Shown here one piece after another: positions 46,003-58,447 of a DNA stretch of 64,000 nucleotides. Under the pieces are notes generated by a model. That model did not search any database, was not told where the DNA came from, and saw only the letters and a list, made by a program, of their open reading frames with translations. Within the stretch, counting starts at the first letter, position 1. The number at the start of each line of letters is the position of its first letter. Source of the DNA: Erythroxylum novogranatense (Eukaryota; Streptophyta; Magnoliopsida; Malpighiales; Erythroxylaceae); NCBI GenBank assembly GCA_029891385.1, contig CM057227.1:59583567-59647566 (forward strand), given 5' to 3'. Both the position numbers and the translations under genes were made by a program.

Positions 46003-46668
46003 GGTTTAGCGAAGATGTCCACCCATTGATACTCTGTTTCAACGAACTGTCCATTTCTAAAAACACATTACTTAGTGGAAGAAATGGGAAAGGAAATTCT
46101 ACGTCAAGAATCTAGATATCCCAATACAGGTAGTAGATTATGGGATCCAAAAGATGACTTTAAAGTACTTGCAGAGGACAAGGTAAAATTAGTCACTTAC
46201 TTTCTATATGAGATTTTTAAGTTGTGTATTGATATTAGCTTAAGAAAAATATATATTGCAAAACTTTGAACTTATGGTTTTCAAATAAGGATATTTTAAA
46301 CATACTTTCAATTATTATAATATAATTTTGAAAATCATTTTAACTTTCTTTTTTACTAAAATGTGCCTTGCCTGTTTTTGTTCGTATCGTCTGCTTTTCG
46401 TCTGTCTTTATGTCTTCGTCTGACTTTTGTATTCTCCGTCTGTATTGTTAACTTCGTCTACTTTTGCAACTCCGTTTATATTTTTAACTTCGTCTACTTT
46501 TTCAACTCTGTCCATATTTATAACTTCGTCTACTTTTTCAACTCCATCTATTTTTAACTTCATCTACTTTCTTAACTCCGTCTATTTTTCTCTTCTTCGT
46601 CTGTCTTTTCAACTTCGTCTGTTAAAGGTGAGGAAAAGCAGACGATGGAAAGCAAACCAAAGCAAATC
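46003..46668 (+). repeat. Duplicated unit with resistance-gene fragment, copy 2 (left part)
   Basis: Near copy of 44,219-44,880. It is interrupted at 46,668 by the Tekay-like element and continues at 55,931 with aaatcacctccgaattaaga. Confidence 0.85.
46066..46182 (+). pseudogene. TIR-NBS-LRR resistance gene fragment, copy 2
   Basis: Same fragment as copy 1: EEMGKEILRQESRYPNTG then SRLWDPKDDFKVLAEDK and the GTAAAA donor. The MHD motif is lost (codons now read H-Y-L-V), and V-to-D and R-to-G changes are present. It confirms duplication after capture and lack of selection. Confidence 0.8.
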
Positions 46669-48851
46669 TGTTGGGCCCCAATTTTGTTTTTCTTGATGTT
46701 GTTAAGTATGGATTAATTTGATTGTGTTAATTGTTGTATAGTTTGATTTCATTGAAGGTATTAGAGAAAAATTAAGAATTATTTGAGTTACTTATGGAAT
46801 AAATGTTTATGAAAGGATAAATTGTGTGAGGGCAATTTTGGAAGAACACTTAGGTTGGGAAGTTTAAGACCTAACATGAAGGGGCAAGATGGTCTTTGTT
46901 CATGCCATTTAACTTAAGTGATAAAAGTTTAGAAAAAGAAAAGAAAAGAAAGAAGGAAAGGGAGAAAGAAGAGAAGAGAGCATCGTGAAAGTGAGGAAGG
47001 AGTAGAAGAAATGGGAAAAGCTAGGTTTGAGGATTTTCGAGCAGATTGAAGAAATCTTTGGTAAGTTCAAGCTCTTTCCATCTTGTTTGAGTAGATTAAA
47101 CCCTAAGATTAGAGTTGCATGAGCTAGAATCGAAAGTTTAAGGTTTTCGGAAACTATGGTTAAATCTTTTAGGGTTGATGATCATGTTGTTGTTATGAAT
47201 GATTTTGAGGTTAGAAATGAAGTATTAGAGGTGTTTTAATGTTTAGATGTATTTATAATTGATATATGGGAGGATTATGGCTGAGAAGAGTGGAAAAATT
47301 AAGTTTCGGGAGGTTTACGCCGTCGCACGTCGCGACCTACGGATGAGCACGTCGCGACGCGCTCCAGTTTCTCGTCGCGGCGAACGGCCATTTTCCTGCT
47401 GCGACATGTTTTGGTATTTTGGGCATAACGTTTGATGTAGATGTCCAAATGGGGTGATTCTTTTTGCGTTGTAAACTAGAGACATAGGGATATAAGTTTC
47501 ATGAAGAAATGATGTTCTGAATCAGTCTCTAAGAATTTTAAAATTTGTATGGAATTTGAGCATGAAATTCTTGTTTCAGTTTTGGTTGTAGTTTAAATGG
47601 TTAAAGTTTGATTTTCCAATTTCTACACCAAATTGATTTGGATTTTGGCTATTTGATTAAGGAAATCAAGTGAGGCAAGAGGAAAAAGAAGAAAGGCATT
47701 CCTAAGAAATTTTTAAGCAAGAATTCCAAGGTGGGTTCATGTTTATAATAAAGTAAATAAGTCACTCATTGTTTAGTTCAAATCAAGAAAGAATTAATGC
47801 ATTTGAATTGCATCATCCACAATTGCATTACATATTATTATGAATGAGTATATTCTGCTATTTGATTTGTATTCATGATTATTAACAAGGTTTTTACAAA
47901 GGGGTGTTCTCCTTTCACGAATACAAGTACATGAAATCATGTTTTACGAATATATGATAAGCAAGATTACAAGCAAGTTTACAAGCAAGTGCCAGTTTGG
48001 CAAACAAGTTTACAAGAACATGAATCATGCATGTTTATGTGGGTCTGCGGTGTCCCTCACGAATAGTCAGTGCACATTGACTCACGAAAAGGCTTCTCCC
48101 GCCTACCCGACTGTGGCACAGGGTTTCTCACAAGGATTCCCTTACGAAACTACGTCTGCACATCAACATTTCGATGGCATGTGTAGTACGTCATGAACCA
48201 GGGACAACCCAAACCATTATGTTATGTTATGTGTTATGATTTTTTATGTGTCATGCATCATGAATTGGTTAAGAATCAAGCATTTTCAATCTATGAATCA
48301 TACATGCTCAATGACTATGATTTCAACAAGTATCACGACAATGAGATATTTTTGAATACTTTTGCTTGTTGCTATATTATAAATATGTTCCCACGAGCTT
48401 TATAGCTCACCCCCCTCTAATCTCCCCCATTTAGGTGACGAGCAAGAGATCGAGTGAGACACGAGTTACGGAAACACTCCAGTTTCATTTTGTCATGTTT
48501 ATTTATTTCAAGTATTATTGGTTCAAGAGTATTTGGTATTTGTGGCTCTTGAACTCAAAGTTGTAATTTAGTTTGAGATATTCTTAAGCTTTATGAAACT
48601 CATCTTTTGGAGCTTGAATTATGAATTTGTAGGTTTAAATTACATGAAAGAAAGTTTCAAGTTTATTTTTCCAGCAGGCCCATTAATCTTCCGCGGGTCT
48701 TTTTCTTAAATGTATAATTAGCAGGTTTCATGTGGGCCCATTAAGTCTCCGAGGGTCGTTTTCCGAGATTATTTACTTAACAGGTTTCATTCCACGCATA
48801 CAGCATCACGCTCTCATGTCCGATGTTGGGCTCCGGCAGCGGGGTCCAACA
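46669..48851 (+). repeat. 5' LTR of the Tekay-like element
   Basis: TGTTGGGCCCCAATTTTG to GCAGCGGGGTCCAACA. It contains a GC-rich island of GTCGCGAC words (47,318-47,400), shorter than in the 3' LTR, and the 'cgactgtggcacaggg' segment shared with related LTRs. Confidence 0.93.
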
Positions 48852-48856
48852 TGTTG

Positions 48857-48868
48857 TGGTATCAGAGC
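48857..48868 (+). other. Primer binding site, initiator tRNA-Met type
   Basis: TGGTATCAGAGC five bases after the LTR end. Confidence 0.93.
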
Positions 48869-49013
48869 GCCTAGGTTTTTGATATAGGGTTACATGACAT
48901 TGCTTTCAAGAAATAACTTGCATGGCTTTACACGCTTTGAACTGTTTTTACATATTTTGAAAATTGTCGTACTTAAACTGAAATTTTCAATGGTTTTCTA
49001 TTCAAAGAGTGAA

Positions 49014-50290
49014 CATGCCACCTCAAAGGAGAACTCGGGGAGCTATGACTCGGTCTCATTCTCGTCAGGGGAGTATGGATGAATCCCATATTCCTCAGGA
49101 TGTCGGGACACATTCTGTTCCGATTTCAGAGGCACCTAGTTTGCAACAAGAAGTGCCTCCTCCGCCTCCTCCTATGCCTCAGGGAACTCCTATGGATCCG
49201 AGTTTCTTTCAAGCCTTTGCTCAGGCTTTCACGTATGCTATGGGTCAGAGTTCTCAGGTCCTGATGCAAGCTCCAGAGAGCGAGAGGGACAGATGATAAG
49301 CTCTGAAAGTTTGGGGTCAGGATTTCAATGGGACTACGAATCCAGAAGAAGCAGAAGCTTGGTTGAAGAGGACCGAGAGGGTCCTAGTTCAGATGAGATG
49401 CTCAGATGAGGACAAGCTGGATTATGCGGTCAGTTTGTTGCAGGGAGATGCACTGCATTAGTGGGAATTAGTGCCCCACAGTCAGGTTGTTCCTTCGGTG
49501 TTGGCATGGAGGGACTTTGTCAAGGTGTTCAGAAAAAAGTATCTCTCCAGGGTCTATGTGCAAGAGAAGGCCAGAGAATTTCTGAATCTTATGCAGAGGG
49601 ACATGAGTGTGAGCGAGTATGAGCTGAAGTTCACACAGCTTTCACGATATGCAGCAAACATTGTGGCAACAGAGGAAGACAAGTGTCGCAAGTTTGAAGG
49701 AGGTCTTCACTTGGGGATCAGGGAGAAAGTCCTGATCCATAATTTCTGTGACTACCAGCAGTTGGTGGATGTTGCTCTCCAGGCTGAGAAACTGGAGAAT
49801 ATCATAAATGAAGCGAACAAGAAGAGGAAGAACAGGGAGCAGACTTTCAGGAAGGGTACTAGTGCTCCATTGCCTGAGAGGAGCACGAGGATCGCTCACA
49901 GTCAGAATGAAGTAGGTAGTAGTGGGGCTACCAGGAACAAGCAAGTGAGGGCAGTATCAGGACAAGTCTCTAATGTGGGAGGCACAGGTAGAGCAGGAAG
50001 AAGCTGGTTCAACTATCCCTTATGTGACCAGTGTGGGAAGCATCATCAGGGAGAGTGCCTAAGATCACTTGGGGTTTGTTTCAGATGCGGAGAGAAGGGA
50101 AATATAGCCAAGCATTGTCCACAGGCACCGAGACAAGAGGGTCACAGCCAGAGCCTAGCGCGTGCAGAGACAGTGGGAACCAGCCGATTCTTCGAGGTAG
50201 GCAGCTCTGGGACTGCAAGGAAGACTGCTCCTCCAGGAAGGCCAAGGGGTCAGGTGCCGGCAAGAGTGTTTGCCATGACCAGGGAGGAAG
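49014..50290 (+). pseudogene. Tekay-like gag with zinc knuckle
   Basis: Starts MPPQRRTRGAMTRSHSRQG; a proline run (PPPPPPMPQGTP) follows. After stops at 49,294-49,299 (TGA TAA) the retrotransposon gag domain continues: NPEEAEAWLKRTERVLVQM, a TAG at 49,459 where related Gags have Trp, then [20 protein letters not shown] and [17 protein letters not shown]. The knuckle [14 protein letters not shown] is at about 50,080-50,120, preceded by a second Cys/His cluster ([12 protein letters not shown]). It forms the particle and binds RNA when intact. The ATG after 'gagtgaac' at 49,014 gives the family-like N-terminus. Confidence 0.88.
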
Positions 50291-53200
50291 CTACAGCTAC
50301 ACCTGAGGTTGTCACGGGTATGGCTCAGTTATTTGATTCAGCAGTATTTGTTTTAATTGATTCTGGTTCTACGCACTCTTTTGTTTCTGCGAGCATAGCA
50401 TTGCATGGTGTGATTTCTGTGCCGTTGGATAGGCCTTTGATTGTTAGTACTCCTCTAGGGAGGAATGTGGTGATCAGTCAGGTGTATAAGCAGTGTGAGA
50501 TTTTTATTGATGGTGCTAGGTTGGTAGTGGATTTACTACCGCTAGATCTTAGAGGATTAGATGTTATTCTGGGGATGGATACCATGGAGAAGTATCTGGC
50601 CAAGCTAGATTGTGGTCGGAAAGAGGTAGAGTTTGACCTGGGCAATGGTGAGAAGGTGATCTTCAGAGAGGATAGGAAGACACCCTCGCCAAGACTGATT
50701 TCAGCTATGTTAGCTGAAAGGATGATGGGCCAGGGGTGTGAAGTTTTCTTCGCACATGTTGTAGATGTCGATGTGCATGAAGGGAAGTTAGAGGATTTCC
50801 TGGTCGTGAGGGAGTTTCCAGATGTTTTCCCAGATGCGTTACCAGGTTTGCCATCGGTGAGAGAAATCGAGTTTGCCATTGACTTGATTCCCAGAACCGC
50901 GTCAATTTCTATACCGCCATACAGGATGGATCCAGCTGAGTTGAGGGAGCTTAAGGAACAGTTGGAGGAACTGTTAGAGAAGGGGTATGTCAGGCCTAGT
51001 TCGTCTCCTTGGGGAGCACCAGTTCTGTTTGTTAAGAAGAAGGATGGATCATGGCGGATGTGCATTGACTATCGGAGACTTAACAAGGTGACAATTAAGA
51101 ACAAGTATCCTCTGCCTCGGATAAATGATCTGTTTGATCAGTTGCAGGGAGCTAGGGTTTTCTCCAAGATTGATCTCGTGTCGTTATCATCACCGTAATC
51201 AAGGAGTCCGATGTAAGCAAGACAAAGATTCGTGACTCAAGCATGGGCACTATGAGTTTTTGGTTATGCCATTCGGCTTGACCAATGCTCCAGCTGCTTT
51301 CATGGATCTTATGAATAGGGTCTTCAAGGAGTTTCTGGATCATTTGTCATAGTGTTTATAGATGACATTCTGGTGTATTCTAAGAGTGAAGAATAGCATG
51401 AAGGGCATCTTAGGATTGTTTTGCAGACTCTTAGAGAGAGAGAGCTTTATGCCAAGTTCAGCAAGTGTGAGTTTTGGCTTCAAGAGGTGACTTTTCTTGG
51501 ACATGTGATTTCATAAGATGGTGTTCATGTTGATCCGAGGAAAGTTGAAGCAGTAGTGAACTGGCATGCACCCAAGACAGCGACAGAGGTGAGGAGTTTT
51601 CTGGGTCTGGTAGGTTACTACAGGAGGTTTGTAGAAGGATTCTCCATGATAGCTGCTCCGATGACCAAGCTGTTGAGGAAGAATCAGAAGTTCATCTGGA
51701 CTGATGAATGCCAGAAGAGTTTTGAGGAGCTCAAGCACAGGTTGACAAGTGCTCCAGTGTTGATTTTGCCTTCTGGTGATGAGGGCTATACAGTGTACAG
51801 TGATGCCTCGAGGAAGGGTCTAGGCTGTGTGTTGATGCAAGGAGACAGGGTAATAGCATATGCTTCTAGGCAACTGAAGCAGTATGAGTTGAATTATCCA
51901 ACTCATGACTTGGAGTTGGCAGCAGTGATCTTTACCTTGAAGATTTGGAGGCATTATCTTTATGGAGTTCAGACAAGGATCTTTACAAATCATAAGAGCC
52001 TCAAGTACTTACTGAGCCAGAAGGAGTTGAATTTGAGACAGAGAAGGTGGATTGAGTTACTCAAAGACTATGATTTGTAGATTGAGTACCATCCAGGCAA
52101 AGTGAATGTAGTGGCTGACGCTTTGAGCAGGAAGTCTTCCATTGCCCATGTTCAGATAGTTTATCTTCCATTATTGGAAGAGATGGCCAAGCTTAAGATA
52201 AGCTTGAAGCAAGAGGAATCCAATTTCCTTCTAGCTAATTTCAGGGTGAGACCGATACTCAAGGAGAAGGTTAGGGAGTTGCAGACACAGGATGCAGAGT
52301 TGAGCAAGCTTCGAGGGGAAATTCAGAATGGTAAGGTTTCTGAGGTAGTAGTGAGAGAGGATGGACTCATGACAGTGGGGGATAGACTTTGTATTCCAGA
52401 CAGCAGGGAAGTTAAGGATGAGCTTTTGGATGAGGCACACAATGCGCCTTATGCCATACACCCAAGTAGCACCAGGATGTATAGAGATTTGAGAGAGCAT
52501 TTCTGGTGGAAGGGCATGAAGAGGGATGTAGCAGAGTATGTTAGTAAGTGTCTTATGTGTCAGCAAGTCAAGGCTGAGCACCAGGCGCCTTCAGGCAAGT
52601 TGAGGCCATTATCCATTCCTGAGTGGAAGTGGCAAAGAGTAACCATGGATTTTCTGATGGGTTTGCCTAAGACTAGTAGGAAGCATGATGCCATATGGGT
52701 TATAATGGATCGGTTGACAAAGTCAGCTCATTTTCTAGCAATCAAGCAGACTGATTCTTTGCATGTGCTAGCCAAGAAGTACATCGATGAGATAGTGAGA
52801 TTGCATGGGATTCCGGATTCTATAGTTTCTGACAGGGATCCTCGATTCACTTCGAGATTTTGGGGAAGCTTGCAGGAAGCTTTAGGTACTAAGCTGCATT
52901 TTAGTACGACATTTCACCCTCAGACGGATGGTCAATCTGAGAGGACCATTCGGAAAATTGAGGGAATGCTCAGGGCATGTGTGTTGGATTTCAAGGGAGC
53001 TTGGGATGAGCATTTGCCATTGGTCGAATTCGCTTATAATAATTCGTACCATTCGAGCATTCAGATGGCTCCATATGAGGCATTGTATGGAAGGAGGTGT
53101 AGGACTCCGATATGTTGGGACGAAGAAGGGAGAGGAAACTGGTAGGACGAGTTGATTCAGATGACAAGGATAAAGTCAATTGTTAAGCGGTACCGCTAAA

Positions 53201-53694
53201 GGCGACTCAGATAGGATGAAGAGTTACACCGATGCTCATCTAAGGACATGGAGTATGAAGTCGGTGAGAAAGTGTTTCTTAAGACGTCTCCTTGGAAAGG
53301 AGTATTGAGGTTTGGCAAGAAAGGCAAGTTAAGTCCAAGATATGTGGGTCCGTATGAGATTCTTGAGAGGATCGGACCTCTAGCTTACAGGTTATCGTTG
53401 CCGCCAGAGTTGTCTCAGATCCATGATGTTTTTCATGTTTCAATGCTGAGGAGGTACAGATCAGATCCTTCTCATGTCATTCAGGTTTCAGAGGTTCAGT
53501 TAAGAGATGACTTGAGTTATGAGGAAATTCCAGTAGCAATCTTGGACACAAAGGAAAAGGTCCTCAAGAACAAGACAGTTCAGCTAGTTAAAGTTCTGTG
53601 GAGGAATCATTCAGGGGAAGAAGCCACGTGGGAGACTAGGGATGCCATGAAAGAGAAGTATCCAAGTCTTTTCGATGATTCAGGTAAATTTTGA
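50291..53694 (+). pseudogene. Tekay-like pol: protease, RT, RNase H, integrase, chromodomain
   Basis: The protease site [12 protein letters not shown] is at about 50,355. RT begins near 50,920 ([28 protein letters not shown]); a frameshifted stretch at 51,175-51,240 removes the following segment, and the catalytic FIDDILVYS is at 51,355. RNase H has [14 protein letters not shown] at 51,795 and ends near 52,080. The integrase zinc site (H-H-C-C) spans 52,437-52,565, with core acidic residues in TMDFLMG, SDRDPRF and TDGQSERT. The tail breaks at 53,140-53,250, then GEKVFLKTSPWKG and the chromodomain QLVKVLWRNHSGEEATWE follow, ending at 53,694. In-frame stops lie at 51,350, 51,394, 51,514 and 52,078. 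Confidence 0.93.
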
Positions 53695-53710
53695 GGACAA
53701 AATTTCTTTT

Positions 53711-53724
53711 AAGAGGGGGAGAAA
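53711..53724 (+). other. Polypurine tract
   Basis: AAGAGGGGGAGAAA directly before the 3' LTR. Confidence 0.88.
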
Positions 53725-55930
53725 TGTTGGGCCCCAATTTTGTTTTTCTTGATGTTGTTAAGTATGAATTAATTTGATTGTGTTAATTGTTGTATAGTTT
53801 GATTTCATTAAAGGTATTAGAGAAAAATTAAGAATTATTTGAGTTACTTATGGAATAAATGTTTATGAAAGGATAAATTGTGTGAGGGCAAATTTGGAAG
53901 AACACTTAGGTTGGGAAGTTTAAGACCTAACATGAAAGGGAAATATGGTCTTTGTTCATGCCATTTAACTTAAGTGATAAAAGTTTAGAAGAAGAAAAGA
54001 AAAGAAAGAAGGAAAAGGAGAAAGAAGAGAAGAGAGCATCGTGAAAGTGAGGAAGGAAAAGAAGAAAAGGGAAAAGCTAGGTTTGAGGATTTTCGAGCGG
54101 ATTGAAGAAATCTTTGGTAAGTTCAAGCTCTTTCCATATTGTTTAAGTAGATTAAACCCTAAGATTAGAGTTGCATGAGCTAGAATCGAAAGTTTAGGGT
54201 TTTCGGAAACTATGGTTAAATCTTTTAGGATTGATGATCATGTTGTTGTTATGAATGATTTTGAGGTTAGAAATGAAGTATTAGAGGTGTTTTAATGTAT
54301 AGATGTGTTTATAATTGATATATGGGAGGATTATGGTTGAGAAGAGTGGAAAAATTAAGTTTCGGGAGGTTTACGCCGTCAGCACGTCATGACCTCACGG
54401 ATGAGCACGTCGCGACTGCGGCGCTGTCATGACGCTGCGTGCTTTCGTCCGCGACGCTCCAGTTTCTCGTCGAGGCGAACGGCCATTTTCCTGCTGCGAC
54501 ATGTTTTGGTATTTTGGGCATAACTTTTGATGTAGATGTCCAAATGGGGTGATTCTTTTTTCTTTGTAAACTAGAGACATAGGGCTACAAGTTTTATGAA
54601 GAAATGAAGTTCTGAGTTAGTTTCTAAGAAACTTAAAATTTGTATAGAAATTTAGAATGAAATTCTTGTTTCAGTTTTGGTTGTAGTTTAAATGGTTAAA
54701 GTTTGATTTTCCGATTTCTACACCAAATTGATTTGGATTTTGGCTATTTGATTAAGGAAATCAAGTGAGGCAAGAGGAAAAAAAAGAAAGGCATTCCTAA
54801 GCAAGTTTTAAGCGAGAATTCTAAGGTGGGTTCATGTTTATAATAAAGTAAATAAGTCACTCATTGTTTAGTTCAAATCAAGAAAGAATTAATGCATTTG
54901 AATTGCATCATCCACGATTGCATTACATATTATTATGAATGAGTATATTCTGCTATTTGATTTGCATTCATGATTATTAATAAGGTTTTTACAAAGGGGT
55001 GTTCTCCTTCCACGAATACAAGTACATGAAATCATGTTTTACGAATATATGACAAGCAAGATTACAAGCAAGTTTACAAGCAAGTGCCAGTTTGGCAAAC
55101 AAGTTTACAAGAACATGAATCATGTATGTTTATGTGGGTTTGCGATGTCCCTCACGAATATTCAAGTGCACATTGACTCACGAAAAGGCTTCTCCCACCT
55201 GCCCGACTGTGGCACAGGGTTTCTCACAAGGATTCCCTCACGAAACTACGTCTACACATCAACATTTCGATGGCATGTATAGTACGTCATGAACCAGGGA
55301 CAACCCAAACCATTATGTTATGTTATGTGTTATGATTTGTTATGTGTCATGCATCATGAATTGGTTAAGAATCAAGCATTTTCAATCTATGAATCATACA
55401 TGCTCAATGACTATGATTTTAACAAGTATCACGACAATGAGATATTTTTGAATACTTTTGCTTATTGCTATATTATAAATATGTTCCCATGAGCTTTATA
55501 GCTCACCCCCCTCTAATCTCCCCCATTCAGGTGATGAGCAAGAGATCGAGTGAGTCACGAGTTACGGCAACACTCCAGTTTCATTTTGTCATGTTTATTT
55601 ATTTCAAGTATTATTAGTTGTGGCTCTTGAACTCAAAGTTGTAATTTACTTTGAGATATTCTTAAAGCTTTATGAAACTCATCTTTTGGAGCATGAATTA
55701 TGAATTTGTAGGTTTAAATTACATGAAAGAAAGTTTCAAGTTTATTTTTCCAGCAGGCCCATTAATCTTCCGCGAGTCTTTTTCTTAAATGTATAATTAG
55801 CAGGTTTCATGTGGGCCCATTAAGTCTCCGAAGGTCGTTTTCCGAGATTGTTTACTTAACAGGTTTCATTCCACGCATATAGCATCACGCTCTCATGTCC
55901 GATGTTGGACTCCGGCAGCGGGGTCCAACA
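53725..55930 (+). repeat. 3' LTR of the Tekay-like element
   Basis: Same ends as the 5' LTR. It differs by scattered substitutions and by a fuller GC-rich island (54,375-54,490), where the 5' LTR lacks about 40 bases. The short ORFs at 55,034-55,492 occur in both LTRs and are chance frames. Confidence 0.93.
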
Positions 55931-56435
55931 AAATCACCTCCGAATTAAGAAGCGAGACGATACAAGAAGCAAATCACCTCCCAATTAAGAAGAGAGACGA
56001 TAGAAGTGAAACGATCAAATTCAGATATTGAAAAGAGAAAACCAGACTGAAGTAAGACATAAAGCAGAAAAAGTCAGAGCAAGCGAAACTAAGACATAAA
56101 ACTTTATAAAGCGATATGTCACGTTCTTGAAAAATAGCACGGCGATATATGCGATACTATATTATTCAAATCACACTACGCCTTTTAAAACTTTACAAAG
56201 TCAGACTTCCTAGCTATATGGATGAGATTGACGATGAATCGCTCATATCCAAGTCTCAGACTACGCCTTCTTTGTTGCACGCATCCATTTTCAGATTAAA
56301 GTAGATGATTCCTGGTGATAATCCTGAAACCTCTGCTTTGACAAAGGAATTCCTTTCTGACATGAGAAAAATATATGTACAAGGAAAGAGAATGCCAACT
56401 CCCTCTCCTGTTCAACTCTGTCTAACTAGGTAAAC
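55931..56435 (+). repeat. Duplicated unit copy 2, right part
   Basis: Continues the unit broken by the Tekay-like element. Ends with the frame MIPGDNPETSALTKEFLSD into MRKIYVQGKRMPTPSPVQL and a stop at 56,430. Compared with 44,880-45,290 it lacks the middle base at several CAG/CTG triplets. Confidence 0.82.
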
Positions 56436-58447
56436 CTACCCAACACCCAACCATGTTTTCTAATTCACACAAATCATGTTATGTTCATGTTAAACCATAA
56501 ACTCTAAAATTATCCAAATAATTGTTGGGAGATGATGAGAGAAGTAAACATTAAAGGAGGTAACATCACATTTTGGTCTTGGTATCTAGTGTCTAAAAGA
56601 ATGTTTTAAACCATTGTAAATATTGCTACTGGTCTTAGTTTCTAGTGTTTGGTTCAATAGCAGTCATTAGGTGTATATTCATTAGAGTATATAATCGCTA
56701 TAATCACACACAAATCAATAATTTCCTATAGTTAACAATATTAATACATTTGAAATCTCTAATCTCCATTGAAGGCATTAAGGAGAACCCAGACAATCAC
56801 TTTATGTAGGTAAGAAGAATGTAGTACCCCTAAAACATGTAAGTACAAGGCATGAAGTATGGTCACGATAATAAGAGACCTCTTCATGAACAACATTCAC
56901 ACTTCTTGGCAATCCTTTTAAAATCATCTAACACAAATTCAATAATAAATCTTACAATAGAGTATGTAACTCTTTTAATCATATTAAGTACAAATGTCTT
57001 ATTATTTGACATTGACAAAATAGACAAAATAGTTTCAAACTATCCACTATTCTCAACTTCATCAAATGATTCTCATTTTTCTCGATGATTCTTCTAGTTT
57101 AACATGTTTAACTTTACTTAATGACAATCCTTAATCTTGCTTAACAATTATAGGAGAAAAAAAATTCTTCCTAGTATTGGCTAAGAGATAGAAAAAAATA
57201 TCATGAGAATTCATCCCCAATTATCTTATTAAGATAAATAGTAATTGTAGTGCTCACAAACTTTTTAATGAAATTATCTACAAGCTCCTTAATCGATCAT
57301 TAGAAATCACATTGGCCTATTGAGTCATATCTTACGAACTCTTCAAACCCAATAGTAGGTAAAAATCTTTTATGAGCTAAGTGAAAACTCATTTGCAAAT
57401 AAACAACACCAAAATCTGGAAATACTAAGACAAACCTCAAAATTTATATGTTCTCATTATTTAGATGTTTAATTTACAAACCTAATGAAATATAGTAGAC
57501 CTTTTGAAATACAAATTTTCATCTCCTAATGAAAAAAAAAGCAATGAAATAAGCATGACACTCAAATTATAACTTGGAATTATAATTATAGCAGTGTGTT
57601 AAACTTCAGCTTCTTTTTAAAGAAACTATTGTTATCTTGATTAATTTTTAAAGTTTTAACAAATTATGTGACCATATAAAATGATATTACCGCCTTCCTT
57701 TTCCTTTTGTTATTATATGAATGTTAATGGTTTAATTGGTCATTTCATGTACACTCTTACTAATCTTACTAACAACTTTAAGTTGGCTTTCATTCTCCAA
57801 TTATCCATCAAAATTCAATAGCAAAGTGTATGTTATTTTTGTATTACCATTTTGTTTATAGAATTTGTGCTTGTCTTTATTAAATTTGTGTATTTATATA
57901 AAGAGACTCACCTCACTTTACCTCATATCCTTTATATGCATTGATATTATGTAAGATAGTAAAAAAGATCAACTATATAAAGGATATGAGGTTAAGTGAG
58001 GTAATAATTCAAAAACATGTTCCAATAGAATGCATAACATCCAAACCAGCTAATTGACACAAGAACTAGTGCAGTCGATAAATAGAAGAAGAAATATTTT
58101 TTATATATGATGCACATTGAAACTAGTTACTCGTGTATATGAACTTTGGATAACAAATTTTTATTTATGATGTTTATTTTTGATATCTATTTTTGTGCAT
58201 AAATATATATGCTTTAAACTATGTATATGTCTATATATATGCATGGAATGGAAATTATAATTATTGTTCTAGCTTACTTTAATCATGTTGTCAGATTTAG
58301 GTATCTACACTACACACAATGTTAGGCACCCGCCCTTACGAGTCACGTGCCTGACGTCCTAAGTGACATCTGGACGCGCATCCCACACGCTAGTCAAACA
58401 TCATAACTAAACTCATTTCTCCTATTTCAAAACCAATTTTAGGAAAC
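56436..58447. other. Low-copy AT-rich intergenic DNA
   Basis: No repeat shared with the rest of the window and no credible frame (56,852-57,088 is open for 78 codons but has no recognisable features). One hairpin is described separately. 58,310-58,400 is GC-richer (ttaggcacccgcccttacga) and unassigned. Confidence 0.5.
57910..58002. repeat. Hairpin-forming inverted repeat
   Basis: Left arm 57,910-57,937 (acctcactttacctcatatc...) and right arm 57,975-58,002 pair at 27 of 28 positions around a 37-base loop. No duplicated target bases or transposon-like ends were seen. Confidence 0.8.

Larger units (their letters stand above)
46669..55930 (+). mobile_element. Full-length Tekay-like Ty3 chromovirus, TSD AAATC
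   Basis: 5' LTR 46,669-48,851, primer site 48,857-48,868, gag-pol 49,014-53,694, polypurine tract 53,711-53,724, 3' LTR 53,725-55,930. AAATC flanks it at 46,664-46,668 and 55,931-55,935, and the flanks rejoin the duplicated repeat exactly as in the uninterrupted copy at 44,870. The LTRs are very similar, so this is one of the youngest insertions here, yet gag-pol already contains stops and frameshifts. Confidence 0.96.

Noticed and set aside
47939..48405. ORFs of 85 and 70 codons repeated at 55,034-55,492
   Set aside because: They recur only because both LTRs of one element contain them; indels between the copies change the frame, so there is no protein conservation.
48857..48868. tRNA-like words at primer sites considered as tRNA genes
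   Set aside because: Only 12-18 bases match a tRNA 3' end; no cloverleaf follows. They are primer binding sites.
56852..57088. 78-codon plus-strand ORF in low-copy DNA
   Set aside because: Asparagine- and isoleucine-rich composition expected of AT-rich DNA, no recognisable feature and no promoter or splice context.
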